Origin: Manduca sexta
Taxonomy: Eukaryota; Arthropoda; Insecta; Lepidoptera; Sphingidae
DNA: 64,000 nt
Direction of reading: 5' to 3'
Assembly (NCBI RefSeq): GCF_014839805.1
Contig: NC_051131.1
Location: 7,118,913-7,182,912, forward strand
The position numbers and the translations under genes are program-made. Positions 12,727 through 25,997 of this stretch are shown here, piece by piece; the first letter of the stretch is position 1, and every line of letters begins with the position of its first letter. The notes beneath the pieces were generated by a model. It was not told where the DNA came from. It did not search any database and saw nothing but the letters and a program-made list of their open reading frames with translations.

Positions 12727-12792
12727 ATGGACTCTTCGCAAACTATTACCGATGACCAAGAAAGAGTTTACAAAGTCTACAACATGTACAAG
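12727..12792 (+). CDS. Candidate first coding exon, 22 codons then splice donor
   Basis: ATG in good context (GAAATGG), then 22 codons beginning MDSSQTITDD and ending VYNMYK. It stops exactly at a strong donor, AAG/GTGAGT, in phase 0. The frame is open for about ten codons upstream of the ATG to a TAG. A GC island lies 660 bp upstream. I do not recognise the protein and see no partner exon in the window. If real, it starts a gene with a very long intron. The alternative is a chance ATG before a donor-like site. Confidence 0.3.
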
Positions 12793-13929
12793 GTGAGTGA
12801 CAGTGCATTCGTCTGATTATGAAGTATCAGAGTTGCCACCGACGGAACACTCCGGAGGCGCAACATGACCAAAATAATATTTCACAACTCTTCTATAAAA
12901 GCCTTATGGATGTAAATACCAACTAAAATATTTCATAAATAAGTACTATTCCCGGATTTAATGTTGGCGAAACATCGGCATGACTTCAATCCGTGATATT
13001 GCTATCATTGATCTAATTTAATGTGTGGTTTGATGTATATCAAAATTTAATAATATATTTTTTCAAAATTATGGATAGTACTAACCCCAAATTAACCGTC
13101 TATTGGTCATCTAAGATTCCGACTGGATAATAAGTTTTAATTTTTTAGGGTGTATTTTATTTATTTACTTTAGCGGTATACAATATCTGTCTACATTTTC
13201 TTATGCACATATTTTAATAAAGATTCTGCATTGTTTTTCGCTACGTCACAAAATGGTTGCCTTACCATCATCGCTTTTGAAGTGTTTCGTCAGACAAGTA
13301 GTGGATAGTAAGTGGTAAGCTGTATACTGTACGTCATGCACTTAGTTTATTGTTGGCTTTGCACCAAAAAATGCTACCTATCTTACATCAAACTTCACTA
13401 TCAGATCAAAAACTACGACCCATGTTTGCGATTAAAACTTCCAACCTTATAAACATATTTGCATTATGAAAATTCAAATGGATTTTTGTATTTTTTTACG
13501 TCATGTAAATTATTTTACTTCAATATATAACTGGTGAAATACAGGAGTTCACAAAAGGGGACCTGTTTAAACGGACTTCAGCAAATATGAGACACTCCAT
13601 CTAGAACTACCGAGAATTTATAAAGAAACTGTTGGTTATATTTGTTGTAGACCTCATTATTAGTGTTTTATCCGAACTGGGTGCTTGTTTCTTGAAATAA
13701 TTATCATTTCGTGAATAAAATTGTTGTGCAATATTAGACTTATATATTGGTAATAATTAATGATTAAAATCAAATAAAATAGAGACAAGAAAGTACTAGC
13801 TTCTGGATGTTTTTATACTAAAATGACGTAACATTTCGATGCATGTAATAATAAATAACTGACTGACTAACTGAAAACCTACGGTATTTGATCGGTGCTT
13901 GAAAACTCAAAATCCAAATCGCGGAGTCT
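12793..13929. other. AT-rich intergenic or intronic, no gene seen
   Basis: Nothing identifiable; would be intron if the exon at 12727 is real. Confidence 0.45.
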
Positions 13930-14150
13930 TCTTCATCTTCTTTCACCTTTGAAAGGTCACTGATAAATATAGGTTTCCCCCAAAGATTACCAGGTCAACC
14001 TTTTACAATCGGCCTGCATCCTGTGGGTTCCTAAGACCTTTACGAGGTCGCCCAACTTGTAGGACACCCAATGCTGCTCTTGCCAGTACGTGGTCTCCAC
14101 TCAAGAACTTTCTAAGTCTGTCAATGCGATAATTACATCCAAAGAGTCCG
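13930..14150 (-). mobile_element. LINE 3' fragment (endonuclease-RT C-terminus)
   Basis: Minus-strand translation gives a block VLEWRPRTGKSSIGCP, then, after stops and shifts, W-stop-SLGETYIYQ. This order is what I know from the C-terminal end of lepidopteran LINE endonuclease-reverse transcriptase proteins (WRPRTG...VGRPP...LGEAY). Stops and frame changes show that it is dead. Confidence 0.7.
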
Positions 14151-14672
14151 CCCGCCAGAATTATGATAACCATTGCGGGTTGTACGATTTTTGAGAGTCC
14201 ACATTATATGTATTTAAAAGCATTATATTCATATCAATACAAAAGTACTAAATTGGAGTATATTAAGTACCAAAATAAGTGTTTAGGAAACCTTTAACCA
14301 CAAAAGACTTATTACGCTTACATTATAAGTAATATATTAGCTTTATACTACTTAATATTTTTTATACATTCCAATTTTCACTCAATGAACTATAGGGTTT
14401 AGATTTGAAGTATATGTTTTGTAGCAAATTTGAAACTAACGCATTAATTGATTGGCACACTTACTCAATGTTAGGTGAAACTTTGATGTAATTATCGCAA
14501 AAAAATCAGGATCGCGATTCGCGATCTTCGCCTCACATAAAGCTTTTAGCACTTGGCCACGAAAGCACCCAATTGATATGCAATATGAAACAAACTATGA
14601 TTTTGGACAACACGACTGGAAAAGATAAATGAAAATATATTATTAGATTTATCATAGGGTTATACTATTTGC
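14151..14672. other. AT-rich intergenic, no gene seen
   Basis: No feature recognised. Confidence 0.5.
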
Positions 14673-14755
14673 GGCGATAGCCTAGTTGGGTGTGGAACGG
14701 ACTGCCAAGACGAATGTCCGCAAATGTTCATTTTTGAGAGCAATTTAAAATTGTT
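14673..14755 (+). mobile_element. SINE-B head fragment
   Basis: Matches the tRNA-like head of the full copies at 43491 and 62117: gcgatagcctagttgggtgt and the ggactgccaagacgaatgtc block. The A-box-like part (tagcctagttgg) is kept, but the B box and body are missing. Confidence 0.85.
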
Positions 14756-15625
14756 TCTCACATCCTTTTTTATTCATTATTATGATTAATTATTACGCTA
14801 TAATTATTAATTAAACATGTATACTAACCAATAGATTTCGGCTATCTTATCAATAGCTAAACCAAAATTTTATAAATAATAATTTATTAATATGTATATA
14901 ATTGCTAACTATGTTTCCTGCTCATGCCAGGGTTTTCTTAGAAACTCACTATTTCTTATAAACTGTCCATATACACGCATTTTTATACCCGAACGAATAG
15001 TAGGACGCCCCACTAGTGCACCCACTGTTCGTCGTGTTTATTCCGTCCCAGGATGATTCTGTGGCACAAAAAACCTACATATACTTATATTATTAATAAT
15101 CAGAGCAAAAAATGTAAACATTTTCTCTTGGAGCAAATCAACATAGAAAATAACTTACGTACTAATAAAAGACATGGTCTATTTTTACGTTTGCCGAATT
15201 TCATCCAAATATATACGTTCAGTGGTTTCTGCATTTACTACTATTAAATATTCTTACAAACATTTACACCAACTTTGCATTGTTTAGTAAGAAGTATGGG
15301 ACAGTAGTAAATGATAACAGCTAAAAGGAAGGTATCGAGAGTACAATATCCTGCTAAGATTGAAAGGAGTCTTGTGTTACGGGCTAAAAATTGAGGGCAT
15401 GTTGCCGACTTTTGAGACATACCGAATGAGAATCGGGAAGGAAGCAGCAACAGTTTCTGTGGGGCAATTGTACCGAAGCGATCGACTAGACGCAATCAAG
15501 CCGGAAATAAAATTGTCTGTCTCGTGGCTCTACCAAATTACCCAGAAGTTCGACCATCATAACCAGCCGAAGTTATAGCGTAACAAATTGGCATTAAAAA
15601 AATTATTATACCTAGTATGTTTTTA
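14756..15625. other. AT-rich intergenic, minor SINE-A remnant
   Basis: Around 15000-15055 a minus-strand remnant of the SINE-A body (tccgtcccaggatg) may be present. A 72-codon plus frame at 15360-15578 and an 83-codon minus frame overlapping it have no recognisable content. Confidence 0.4.
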
Positions 15626-16300
15626 GGGTTCCGTACCTCAAAAGGTAAAAACGGATCCCTTATAGGATCACTTTGTTGTCCGTCCGTCCGTCTGTCAAGA
15701 CTCTTATTCTCAAGAACACGTCTAGGTACTTAGCTGGAATTTTTATTATATACTCAGGTCTACTATCCCTTAGAGCTGTGAAAAAATCAAACTTCTAAGC
15801 CAACGCAATCAAAAGATACGGCCGTTTATGCCGCAAATTTTCGAAACTTGTAAGGGAATCGAAACCTACAAGGTACTTCCCGTGAACTCAGAATCTTGAA
15901 ATTTGTTTCGAAGCATCGTCTTGTATATAAAGAAAAATTGCGAAAATCGTAAATTTTTGGTTACATCATATAATAAATTTTTTTTTAATAATTTTATAGT
16001 TACTACCCCTTTCCTCATGAACGCGTAGAGGTATTAAATTGAAATTCATATCAAAGGTATTGTAGACCTGAGTATAATACCTTTGAGCTGTAACAAAATC
16101 AAACTGTTATGTCAAAGTAATCAAAAGAAATAGCAATTTAAGCCGCACATTTTCAAACTCGCTACTACTCCTAAGGGAATGAAAACCTAAAGGGTACTTC
16201 CAGTCGACCTAGAATTTTGAAATTTGGCATGAAGCAGTGTTTTATAGCACATATAAAGGAAAAATTCCGAAAACCTCATTTTTTTAGACCTTTGTCTTAA
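15626..16300. repeat. Dispersed repeat with two diverged internal copies
   Basis: Starts with tttttagggttccgtacctc and carries a GTCCGTCCGTCCGTCTGTC run (15679-15697), a well-known opening of a very common lepidopteran repeat. The body occurs twice in tandem: 15700-15990 and 15995-16295 share ctgtgaaaaaatcaaac / ctgtaacaaaatcaaac, gtaatcaaaag, gccgca, aagggaat-gaaacctaaa and ttgaaatttg in order, with high divergence. No protein is encoded. Confidence 0.75.
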
Positions 16301-16449
16301 ATTTATGCTCCTCCAGCTTTCCATGTTGTAATGTTATGGATTTCATATTATTATTAACATTGTTAAATGTCATCATCAAATAATTCACCATTTGTAATTG
16401 GATTGAAAAGTATTTATATCCTTAACATATTTTTGATAAAAGATCCTGT

Positions 16450-16600
16450 GGAAAATGGACAACAGCGCCCCCTGTACAATGTGGTGGTTTCCTGTACTAG
16501 TATGTGACGCGCTAAGCGACAGCGCCCCACCGCAGCGCGCGCCTCGACCGCCACGCAGTCTTAACGCGCGGTCCGCACGTGTGTCTAGCGTGCCTTTATA
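16450..16600. other. GC-rich patch with CTCF-like motif
   Basis: Short CpG-rich segment. AGCGCCCCCTG at about 16464-16474 resembles the core of the CTCF binding motif, and a second AGCGCCCCAC follows near 16520. Function is inference only. Confidence 0.3.
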
Positions 16601-19600
16601 TTGTGCTACAGCTAAATGTTTCCGAACGAACTATAAATACGTTTATATTAAAGTTTAACAATTATAAACTTACGTTATATTTATACGAACCGATATTAAA
16701 TGTGTTTCTTTTTTGTGAAGAGGAAACGGACGTAACATCGACTGTTAAGCTTTTATATTTTTAATTTATTGTGTAATGAATGAATGACTTCAGTGCTCTT
16801 TCAATTAAAGTTGTACGTAATTGTATTATTTTCTACTTCCTCCGTAGATTAATTAGATCTTGTATGAAACCGGAACGTTGAAAATTAATTAATTGTATTT
16901 TAATAACGAACAATATAGTTTCGCTGGATGGAATGTATGACAATAACTGAATATTTAAATGGTGGGTAAAACTTTCTCTTTATTAATCATAACTTTATTG
17001 TTTTTTATATATTTATATTTGGATTATATTATGTAGTAAGTAACCTTAAGATGTTAAGATTACATACTTGTTTAATATAACACGGTCCTGCGGATATTAT
17101 TATTGTTTTAAATAATCTCTAAATATACATGTAGGTACCACACATTTTCTAAGCTTGTATCAAGTACTTAATTAATCATAAATTAAATATTTTACAAAAT
17201 AGTGGAATTGGTTTTGTCTTAGGTATATACATATTTGTTACGCATTTTACATGCCCTTATATCATTTTTTCAATCCCATAATTTTTTATGTGATTGTGTG
17301 ATTATTTTGTGTTGTATTATTACTTTTTATTTTTTGTTCAAAGCCGTAGATATATTAAAAGAGTAAGAGCATCTCCCACTTATGGGCAAACCCTATGGTA
17401 TCATGGCTTTGTCTATATCTGTACCGCAGAGCATTAGTTTCAAAATAATATTTGAATATATTTGAGGCCAGTATAATTACTAGGTATTATATGAAAATCT
17501 GATGCCTCAGGATGACGAGCGCAATGCGGGGACATTTATGCCGATTATTATTTAGTAATCAAAATTATGACAGGCAAAGTTCGTCTATTTTTTAATAATT
17601 TTCATTAGTAAATCTTACTAAAGTCTACCACATATCGTAGCTTTAACATTTATTAATATACATTACACCCTGGGATATATAACTTTCAATTATGGTAGCA
17701 TCAGGTAATGTAATATATCGTTTCCTTTATTTCGTGGGTTTCGATTGTAAATGTAATTGTAATTCACCGGCATAGTAATCTATGGAAAAATGTATAAAAA
17801 TACATAGCTTAATAATATACAACTTTACATTATAGCTGCCGTGTATGATGCATATTATTTAGAAAAACCTTAAAAATAGTTATTATATTCCAGCCTGCTT
17901 TCTATTAGAGATCTTACACAATTTTTGAACCATAATGGTTTTACTTTGAGAGCCCCGTAACTACCAATACAATTATATAAAAGCAACACAATGTTGGACT
18001 ATTGCTATGCTATGACTTCGCACCGTTTAATATTTATTCTCATTTATGGGGCTTCCCCTTTATACTAAAAGGAGACGACAGATAAAACCGAGACATAATT
18101 ATAATAATCTTATATTCGTAAAAAAACTGTTTTTACCAATAAGGCCTTAAATAATACGAAATTCTACTACTTATATAAACAGGAAGATAGGCAAGATGTA
18201 GGTCTTAAATAGAGTCATGCGATTAGTGTTAAAAACGATTCAAATAAGAAAAATCTGCAATTCGGCATACCAGGATTCTAGAGGTTGGAATCTAATACAA
18301 ATCCAGGTCATTTAAAATCTTTAAGAATCATACAGCTAAATCATTCCCATTTAATATTTTAGGCTAGACTCCACAAAAGTTAGTTTTATAACCATTCATA
18401 TTTAATTAACTAAATAAAACTTTAGAACTCTATAAATTATAAACATTTAGTATACGTAACATTATGAGAAATACACGATATGGGAAAACGTAATAAGTGA
18501 AAGCTGAGATATAGCTGTCTCCAGACTGACAATCATTATTATACGGTCTACCTGGTATGAATCTGATACCGAAGGATCTGATTCGTTATTATATCTTACA
18601 CCATCAATCTAACGTCAATCACATCAAGGTCACCAATTGAACTGATGGCAGATTTAACGTCTAATGGCCCACTTACAGAATCTGCTTTGGCTCTGTGTTC
18701 GTCGCCTGCGTGTCAGCGTACCCACAGACGTCTCAAATTGCGATTTCTGCTTCGCGTTTAACAATACCGGTTTATCATCTATATATAAAATATTACAAAT
18801 ACGTTTACCATATGTGGGGTCCCTTATTGACGCTGAAACATGCCAACCCACCGCAATTTGAAGAGAATATTAAACGAGTGCTCTACTTTTAACGATTGCG
18901 CGAGATTACATTTTATATCTTATAACAATACTTTTATAATGAATTTAAATATATTATACCCCTCAGAGTGTATTAATATTATGCAAACAAAAAAACACAG
19001 CAATGCACAGTTTCTACAAATTTAAATGGATTGGATTCCAATAAACCATATTTATATGCAGAAGGGTCCGAATTTAAATAATAAAGTCTTCGGAGTATGG
19101 CCAATCGTAAACAAAGCTACATCATTTATATCACTCCCAAAATACACTACTAGTCCAAACACATAAACTTATTTAATTATACAAAACGCATATCTCTACA
19201 TCTAAAGCAGATAAAGAACGGCTATCTATGGTAAAGTAGAACATAGCTATTGAAATAGAGATAAGATAGGATCTGAACTGCTATTAATTACATTATGTGA
19301 ATAAAAAAACATTTATAAAGAATAAAAAAAACATATTTATTAATAATTCTTCCACTTAACCTAGTCTCATTTTGTACAAGTTAGTACATGTATATTATAC
19401 TGCCTACTGAATGAAATATTCAACATGGGCGATGTTATAACTTTGGATATTTAGAACACGGACACTTGGTAATAGAAAAATCTCTGTCAAAGGCAGATAG
19501 TGCATGCAAATTATGTGCTTATTTTGAAAAACCTTACGTATCGTAATAATAAAACTTTATACCACAACCAACTATTAAATAATGACTTGTGAAACATACA

Positions 19601-20993
19601 GTCGTGGCATGTAGGGATAACTTCAACTGATCAAATATTAGTATTCGTTCGAATACAAAGGCGCATTTAATTTTATACACAATACAAAAGAATTGCCTCC
19701 TTTTACCAATACAATAGAGTGAAAAGTTTTTCTTTTTTTAAACACAGTATACCCGCCATTTTCTTTCGATTCAAGTTTGCTAAGTAACAAATTTCTTTTA
19801 CCTTTTACAACCACAAGAGCATGGATATAAATATACGTCTTTGTACAAACAGTCAACAAGTTATGATGAAAGTTGTTCCAATTGTAATAACATCAATTGA
19901 TTTAATGCTATTTTAGTGGAAGGAACAAAACGAGGTCAGTGACCGACAATTACGTCCTCCTAGAGACTTGTCTACCAGCACACAGCTACATTACTTTGAA
20001 TTGTAATATGCATTCTTATGAAAATATTTTTATGAAACATTGCTACCAAAGGAAATATGTTAATTCATTTTATAAATTTGATTTCTTACATCGAATTATG
20101 TGCCGATTAAAGGTTTTAATTTATATTAGTGCTAGATCTACTTTAAAAACGATACCACATTTTGTACAATATAAACGAATTAGCTAAATATATAATATTT
20201 TCCAAAGAGCAATAACTTGCCTACTTTACAAAACTTTCTACTTTCCACGCTCTGGGAAAACATATTAGAAACATCGTATCGTCACAATCATGGATGCTAC
20301 ATTATAAACAAACATTATGAAGATTTATGGGTTAGAAAATGGATAAGACTTTGAAATCCTCTTTATTTTAAAAAAGAATATATTCAAAATGAAAATAATA
20401 AGACACGAGTTGTACATGGATGCATTTATGTATTTATTAGAATAAATATTTCAGAATAGCGCTAAGCATCGTAATTAGTTTCAAAATTAGTGAAATATTA
20501 ATAATTCAATAAATATAATTTAATATTAGTGGTTGCTAGTTACAAAATCCAATAGCAATTATCGGCGTGTCCTTTCACTTAGTTGTTGGTATTAGTGTGT
20601 GTAAGTATGTATATAAAGGTCCATTGGTACCACAGCCGGTGTGCCACAGAAACCGGTCCGAGAGGTATGAGACCGACTCGCGGTCCAAGGTACTATTACA
20701 ACGTTGATCGATCGCATTTTGGAACAACGATTAAAACGGTTTTAATATTAAAAGTCCGCAGTTAGTTTTTCTTCTAAACATATAAATATATCACATACAA
20801 TATTTACATAACCCAGTTTCACGTACTATTATCCATTCACATAATAGTACTAAATATACTATACTTACATATGTACAGTGATAAAAAGAGATTAATATGT
20901 CTGAAACAAACTAATGAAAAAATATAATTAATTATGAATTGGGAATAAATTAATTTGGATAAAAAGATCTTAATGAGTTATCTATTAATAACT
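16601..20993. other. AT-rich intergenic, no gene seen
   Basis: About 4.4 kb with no recognisable gene, RNA or transposon. A hairpin lies at 20823-20850. A TATATAAAG near 20611 is followed by a modestly GC-rich stretch (20635-20720), too weak to call a promoter. Confidence 0.5.
20823..20850. repeat. 10-bp hairpin, 8-nt loop
   Basis: GTACTATTAT pairs exactly with ATAATAGTAC around ccattcac. Confidence 0.7.
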
Positions 20994-21760
20994 AGCTTCC
21001 GCCCGCAGCTTCGCCCGCGTGGATTTCGGACTTAAAAAATGGAGGAGGTGCTCAATTTATCGGGATATTTTTTTAATGTATGGTGGTATGCAGGTGATCC
21101 GATTGTCCGGTCAGGGTCTGATGATGGGATCCTGGTGAAATCGAAGGAAGCATATAGCATGATTCAGTATTCACGCGTGATGGCTTATTATTAGCGTATT
21201 TCATGTATAACTTTGGTGTTTCTATACCGATTTCCATGATTCTTTTTTATGGAATATTTAATAATGTTAACTTTTTTAATTAGGGATGACTGAGAGTATT
21301 ATAAACGTAAGAGTAGACAAATATAATGAGAAAGCTTCGAACTGCTAAGCTATCGGGAGTTACACGTGTTATTGTGAGTCAACCATAAAAGATAGACATA
21401 TGCTGTCGTGGGATATTTTTTATATAATTTTAAGGAGAACATTTCCTTCGTACATGATTTCTATGTAGCTTTAACCATTAAGGTTGCACACGCGACGGAA
21501 GCTTAAAAAATGGAGTAACTTCTCCCGTTTTCCCAACATTTCCCTTCACTGCTCTGCTCCTATTAATTGTAGCGTGATGAAAAGTATACTATAACCAGCA
21601 CAGGAGTATGAAAAATAATTGTACCAAGTTTCGTTAAAATCCGTCGAGTAGTTTTTGTTTCTATAGCGGTTATACAGACAGACAGACAGACAGACAGGCA
21701 GGCAGACAGACAGACAGACAAAAATTTTACTAATTGCATTTTTGGCATCAGTATCGATCC
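20994..21760 (-). mobile_element. Non-autonomous Helitron-like repeat
   Basis: In reverse, it ends with the GC hairpin and CTAG (20994-20997; plus strand ctagcttccgcccgcagctt). The interior shares the ctgctctgctcctattaatt...agcgtgatga segment with the tandem units at 25273-25994. It carries a (CAGA)n/(CAGG)n run at about 21675-21720, near the end opposite the hairpin. Non-coding. Confidence 0.65.
21675..21720. repeat. (CAGA)n microsatellite
   Basis: Tandem CAGA with two CAGG variants, inside the Helitron-like repeat. Such tetranucleotides travel with lepidopteran non-autonomous elements. Confidence 0.9.
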
Positions 21761-21831
21761 CTAATCACCCCCTGATAGTTATTTTGGAAATATATTTCAT
21801 GTACAGAATTGACCTTGCTACAGATTTATTT

Positions 21832-21905
21832 ATTATAAGTATAAGTATAAGCATAAGTATAAGTATAGAAGAAGATAGAAGATATAGATATAGAAGATAG
21901 ATAAA
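21832..21905. repeat. (TATAAG)n and related AGATA-rich tract
   Basis: Several copies of the hexamer tataag with one variant, grading into gaagatagaagatatagat. Simple sequence only. Confidence 0.8.
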
Positions 21906-23465
21906 TGCGCTGCTGATATCGCAACTGTGAGATTTCACAAAGATAAAGCTAGGAATAAAACTACGCAAGTTATCTCTATTCTAATAATTAACATTCTAAA
22001 TTGCAACTGATGCCCAGAAATAGAGTTAGAAAGCTATTTTAAATGATGTCTAAATTTCCAGTTTATTTAGGTAAGATAATTTCCAATTACAAAATTCAGA
22101 ATGTTTTACTTTTTATTCTAATAATGTACTTATAGCATATCTTTTAACAATAACATACAGAAAATTAATCGTAGGTACGTTTTTTACCGAGATTTAAATA
22201 CCGACTTGTAGGCGAAAGCTTTCCGTAACTCTTCATAATTATAAGGAGTACTTACGTTTAGTAAAAGCAAGCTGCCTTTAATCTGCCTGAAAATAATATT
22301 AACCGGTAACTAATCAGTGGTAAGAGACGAGTAAGGCACCGAAAATCGTCATTAAAATGTATTAAAATAAAACAGTTCTGCTGGTGATTTTGAGTACTTC
22401 AGCGGCCAGTACTTCTCGATTGTTTCAATTAGTGCTGCCCAGGCTCGGGTGTACCGCAGAACAGCATTCTCTCTGCTATATTGTTTCCTACATTATTTTA
22501 AACCCAATAGTTTCATTATTTCGACACTATATTATGAAGTAATATATATTCATGGCAAAGTGACCCGATTGCACCTAATGGTAAATGGACGAGATCAATA
22601 AGTAAAATGTCGACTGACGAGAGATGATTACCTCTCGGCAGTCGATACAATCACGTCGATCTGTTGGAACCGGATATAAACAGTATAATATGTAAATAAA
22701 ACTACATAGCTTTTATATTTTACACATTTAAAACACTCTATTTTTCCACGTATTAAATATGTACCTTCTTTTCTCTCTGCACCACTTAGATTGACAGGTA
22801 GAGGTCGTTGCTTATATTGAAACTGCCATTCGTTCCATTTCAATTAGGTTACACATGGTATATTAACGTGTAAAAAATCAATGGTACAGAACTGTTCGAC
22901 CCAGTGCATTGAACTTATAGACAAAACTACGAACAACTTGCCTCTACCGCGCACAAAATACCAGATAAAATGAGTATGAAAAATGTATATTCTGTTGTCG
23001 TTCTCACTACCAATCCAGAAAGTTACTATCTGAATCTAGGTCAAACTTTTGACCCTAACCTGATAAAGGTCAATGGCGAGTAACTGGACCACAGAAGGTA
23101 AAATAAGTAGAATCATTGCGTATTTAAAATTACTTCAAAATTAGAAAAAATGTTGGTAGTATACTTTTAAAACGATACAGTATGTTGAATAAATTTTATT
23201 TTTTTATCTTTATGGCTCATTTTTCAATCAGATAAAAATTATTTGTAGGATAAATTACAATACAAACGAATTAAAAATAACAGTTTTATGTAGGTGCCTA
23301 TAAACTTGTCAATTTGACTCACTTTTTTATTCAGGCAGGTCATAAATTATTAGATGGATAACTTTTATTTGACAATTCAAACATCAGCCCAAAATCATTT
23401 TGTTTACGTAATATTTTTCAATGATTTTATTACTCAATAATATTGTTTTATCTTATCTGACTAAT
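21906..23465. other. AT-rich intergenic with one hairpin
   Basis: No gene recognised. The 16-bp hairpin at 22608-22647 is the only structured item. Confidence 0.5.
22608..22647. repeat. 16-bp hairpin with 8-nt loop
   Basis: tgtcgactgacgagag pairs with ctctcggcagtcgata around atgattac, with one A-G mismatch and one G-T pair. GC content of the stem is above that of its surroundings. It is shorter than a normal microRNA precursor stem. Confidence 0.7.
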
Positions 23466-23750
23466 ATTTTAATCTTACTAATACAAATATTTGGATGTGC
23501 GTCAATATAAATGCAGAAACAATTGAACGGATTTGGCATACGAATACTCCAAGTCCTGGATTAATATACAGGCCACTTTTCATCCCGGCAATTTGCTCCG
23601 TAGAAAATATTTCAATTTATTATCTGTTTTGAGTAGATAGCGCTGGCGTCATACAACAGCGCCATACAGATTGCCCTTGATTTAGGTTTTTGTAGCGGAA
23701 AGGCTTTTTACACAGGGCGAAGCCGAGAGCGAAAAATACTTTGGCACAGG
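23466..23750 (+). mobile_element. Non-autonomous Helitron-like repeat
   Basis: Relative of the copy at 10250-10541: tcttactaatacaaatatt at the left, cctggattaatata inside, gatagcgctggcgtcataca, then gggcgaagccgagagcgaaa at the right. The terminal CTAG has been lost (aaaaatact). Confidence 0.6.
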
Positions 23751-24949
23751 CAGTCAACAGACATTAAGGACCTCTTTCACAACTGAGTAAATGCTATTTG
23801 TCAAATAAATGTTTAAACTGACCTAATACACAAGTCGCGGTCTAATCTATGCTCCCAAATAAATTGTAATAAAATGAGTAGATACTATCTACATTAGCTG
23901 TGAAACTATCAAATAAAGTTTACTTGGAACTTGTGAAACTGGGCCTAATAGGTGCGCCCTATGCGCAACAGCAATAAAACTCACATTAAATATTTTCTTT
24001 AGAATTTAAAAAGACACGTAAGTGCCAAAAAATACAGTCCTTAGACAAGATTTGTATTGTTATAATAAAACGATAATTATTATTTAGTAAAGGTAGAATT
24101 TCTATGGTTTAAACTTTATAGATGCTACTTGCATACAAACTGTTTGCAAAGACATCGCAAGATAATTATAAATATATTTTTTTTTATTAATTGTTACAAA
24201 ACACTATTTTATGAATGGCGACTAAATGTGTTTCGCATATTTAAAAAAACATGATCTCTATTCTTAAAGTTAGATACGTATTGTGCACCTTGAAATGTTT
24301 GATAGGTTCCTGTTGATTAATTACATGTGCAAAATAAATATGTGAATTACTTATGTCTAAGATCGTATCAAACATCTGTCAAACATAATTATCTGTTCCA
24401 CATATATACTTTAACATTCGAATTTTACTCAACTAAAACCTTGAAATAAATAATTATTATGTATTTTAAAATTTAATTGAATAAGAATTTGTAAGTATAA
24501 AGATAGGCAAATATATAGATAAGCGCAATAAACTACCACAATATTTATAAAAACCATATAAGAAACCTCAGAGTAATCTAAAAGTACAGTGATATGCAAA
24601 TAAACAACATTGTTTTATACATTTTTGTCTATTTATAAAATATTATTAAAAATAATATTGTTGTCAGTTGTTTCTTTGCCAGCTTTCCTCGTTTTCGTCA
24701 TATATTGTAGATGCGTAATCATGAAAAGTAAAATATCTCAAAGCAAATTCTGTGCGACAGTAAACTCGACCTGAGCGCGCAACTCTTGCCATTCAATATC
24801 GCAATATTAAGAAATACTAACTGGATAGAGAATTGGCGTACCAACCTGTAACAAGTAACAAAATATACAGGCCCCTGCTTAGTTATTTAGTAGGCACTAT
24901 CACACTTTGGTTATCTTTTTATTAAATGTTTTATCATAAATCTATACTA
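23751..24949. other. AT-rich intergenic, no gene seen
   Basis: No feature recognised. Confidence 0.5.
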
Positions 24950-25272
24950 CTAGCTTTTGCTCGCGGCTCCGCCCGCGTTATAAAGTTATTCAGGCTAAAA
25001 TTTTCCGTTATAAAAATAGTAGTTTCCGGAGCCTATGTTCTTCCCAGGGTCTCAAACTGTCTCCATACCAAATTTCATCTTAATACGTTAGGTAGTTTTG
25101 AGTTTAACACGTTAAGGCAGACAGATGCAGCGGGGACTTTGTTATATTATTTAGAACTTTTAAGTGAAACAATCCCGTCATACATCATTGTTGCATAACT
25201 TTAACCGTTTACGCAGCGCAGGCAACGGAAGCTCTCAAAACTCATAATTTTCCCCGTTTTTGCAACATGTTT

Positions 25273-25994
25273 CATTACTGCTCCGCTCCTGTTGGTTATA
25301 GCATGATGATATATAGCCTATAGCACTCCAGGAACAAAGGGCTATCCAACACAAAAGATTTTTTCAGTTCAAACCGGTAGTTCCTGAGATTAGCCATTAC
25401 TGCTCCGCTCCTATTGGTCATAGCGTGATGATATATAGCTTATAGCGGTCCACAAATAAAGGGCTATCCAACACAAAACGAATTTTTCAGTTGAAACCGG
25501 TAGTTCCTGAGATTAGCCATTACTGCTCCGCTCCTATTGGTCTTAGCGTGATGATATATAACTTTGAGCACTCCACAAACAAAGGACTATTCAACACAAA
25601 AATATTTTTTCAGTTCGAATCGGTAGTTCCTGAGATTAGCCATTACTGCTCCGCTCCTATTGAATATAGCGTGATGATATATAGCCTATAGCTCTCCACG
25701 AACAAAGGGCTATCCAACGCAAAAATAATTTTCAGTTTGGACCGGTAGTTCCTGAGATTAGCCATTACTGCCCCGCTCCTATTGAGTATAGCGTGATGAT
25801 ATATAGCCTATAGCACTCCACGAATAAAGGGCTATCCAACGCAAAAGAATTTTTCAGTTTGGACCTGTAGTTCCTGAGATTAGCCATTACTGCTGGGCGC
25901 GTGATGATATATATCCTATAGCACTCCACGAACAAGGGGCTATCCAACACAAAAAGATTTTTTTCAGTTTGGACCGGTAGTTCCTGAGATTAGC
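25273..25994. repeat. Tandem array, six units of about 122 bp
   Basis: Units start at cattactgct: 25273, 25395, 25518, 25641, 25763 and 25885, so the spacing is 122-123 bp. Each contains ctccgctcct, agcgtgatgatatata, gggctatccaac, a T-run with cagtt and ggtagttcctgagattagc. The sixth unit lacks about a dozen bases after the first ten. Units differ at only a few positions, suggesting recent expansion. Confidence 0.95.
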
Positions 25995-25997
25995 GCG

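Noticed and set aside
22390..22415. ggccagta read in reverse as the start of miR-193
   Set aside because: Only the first eight bases agree; the rest of the mature sequence and a hairpin are absent.
25491..25950. Frames with repeated VVPEISHYCSAPI-like segments
   Set aside because: They are translations of the 122-bp non-coding tandem units.
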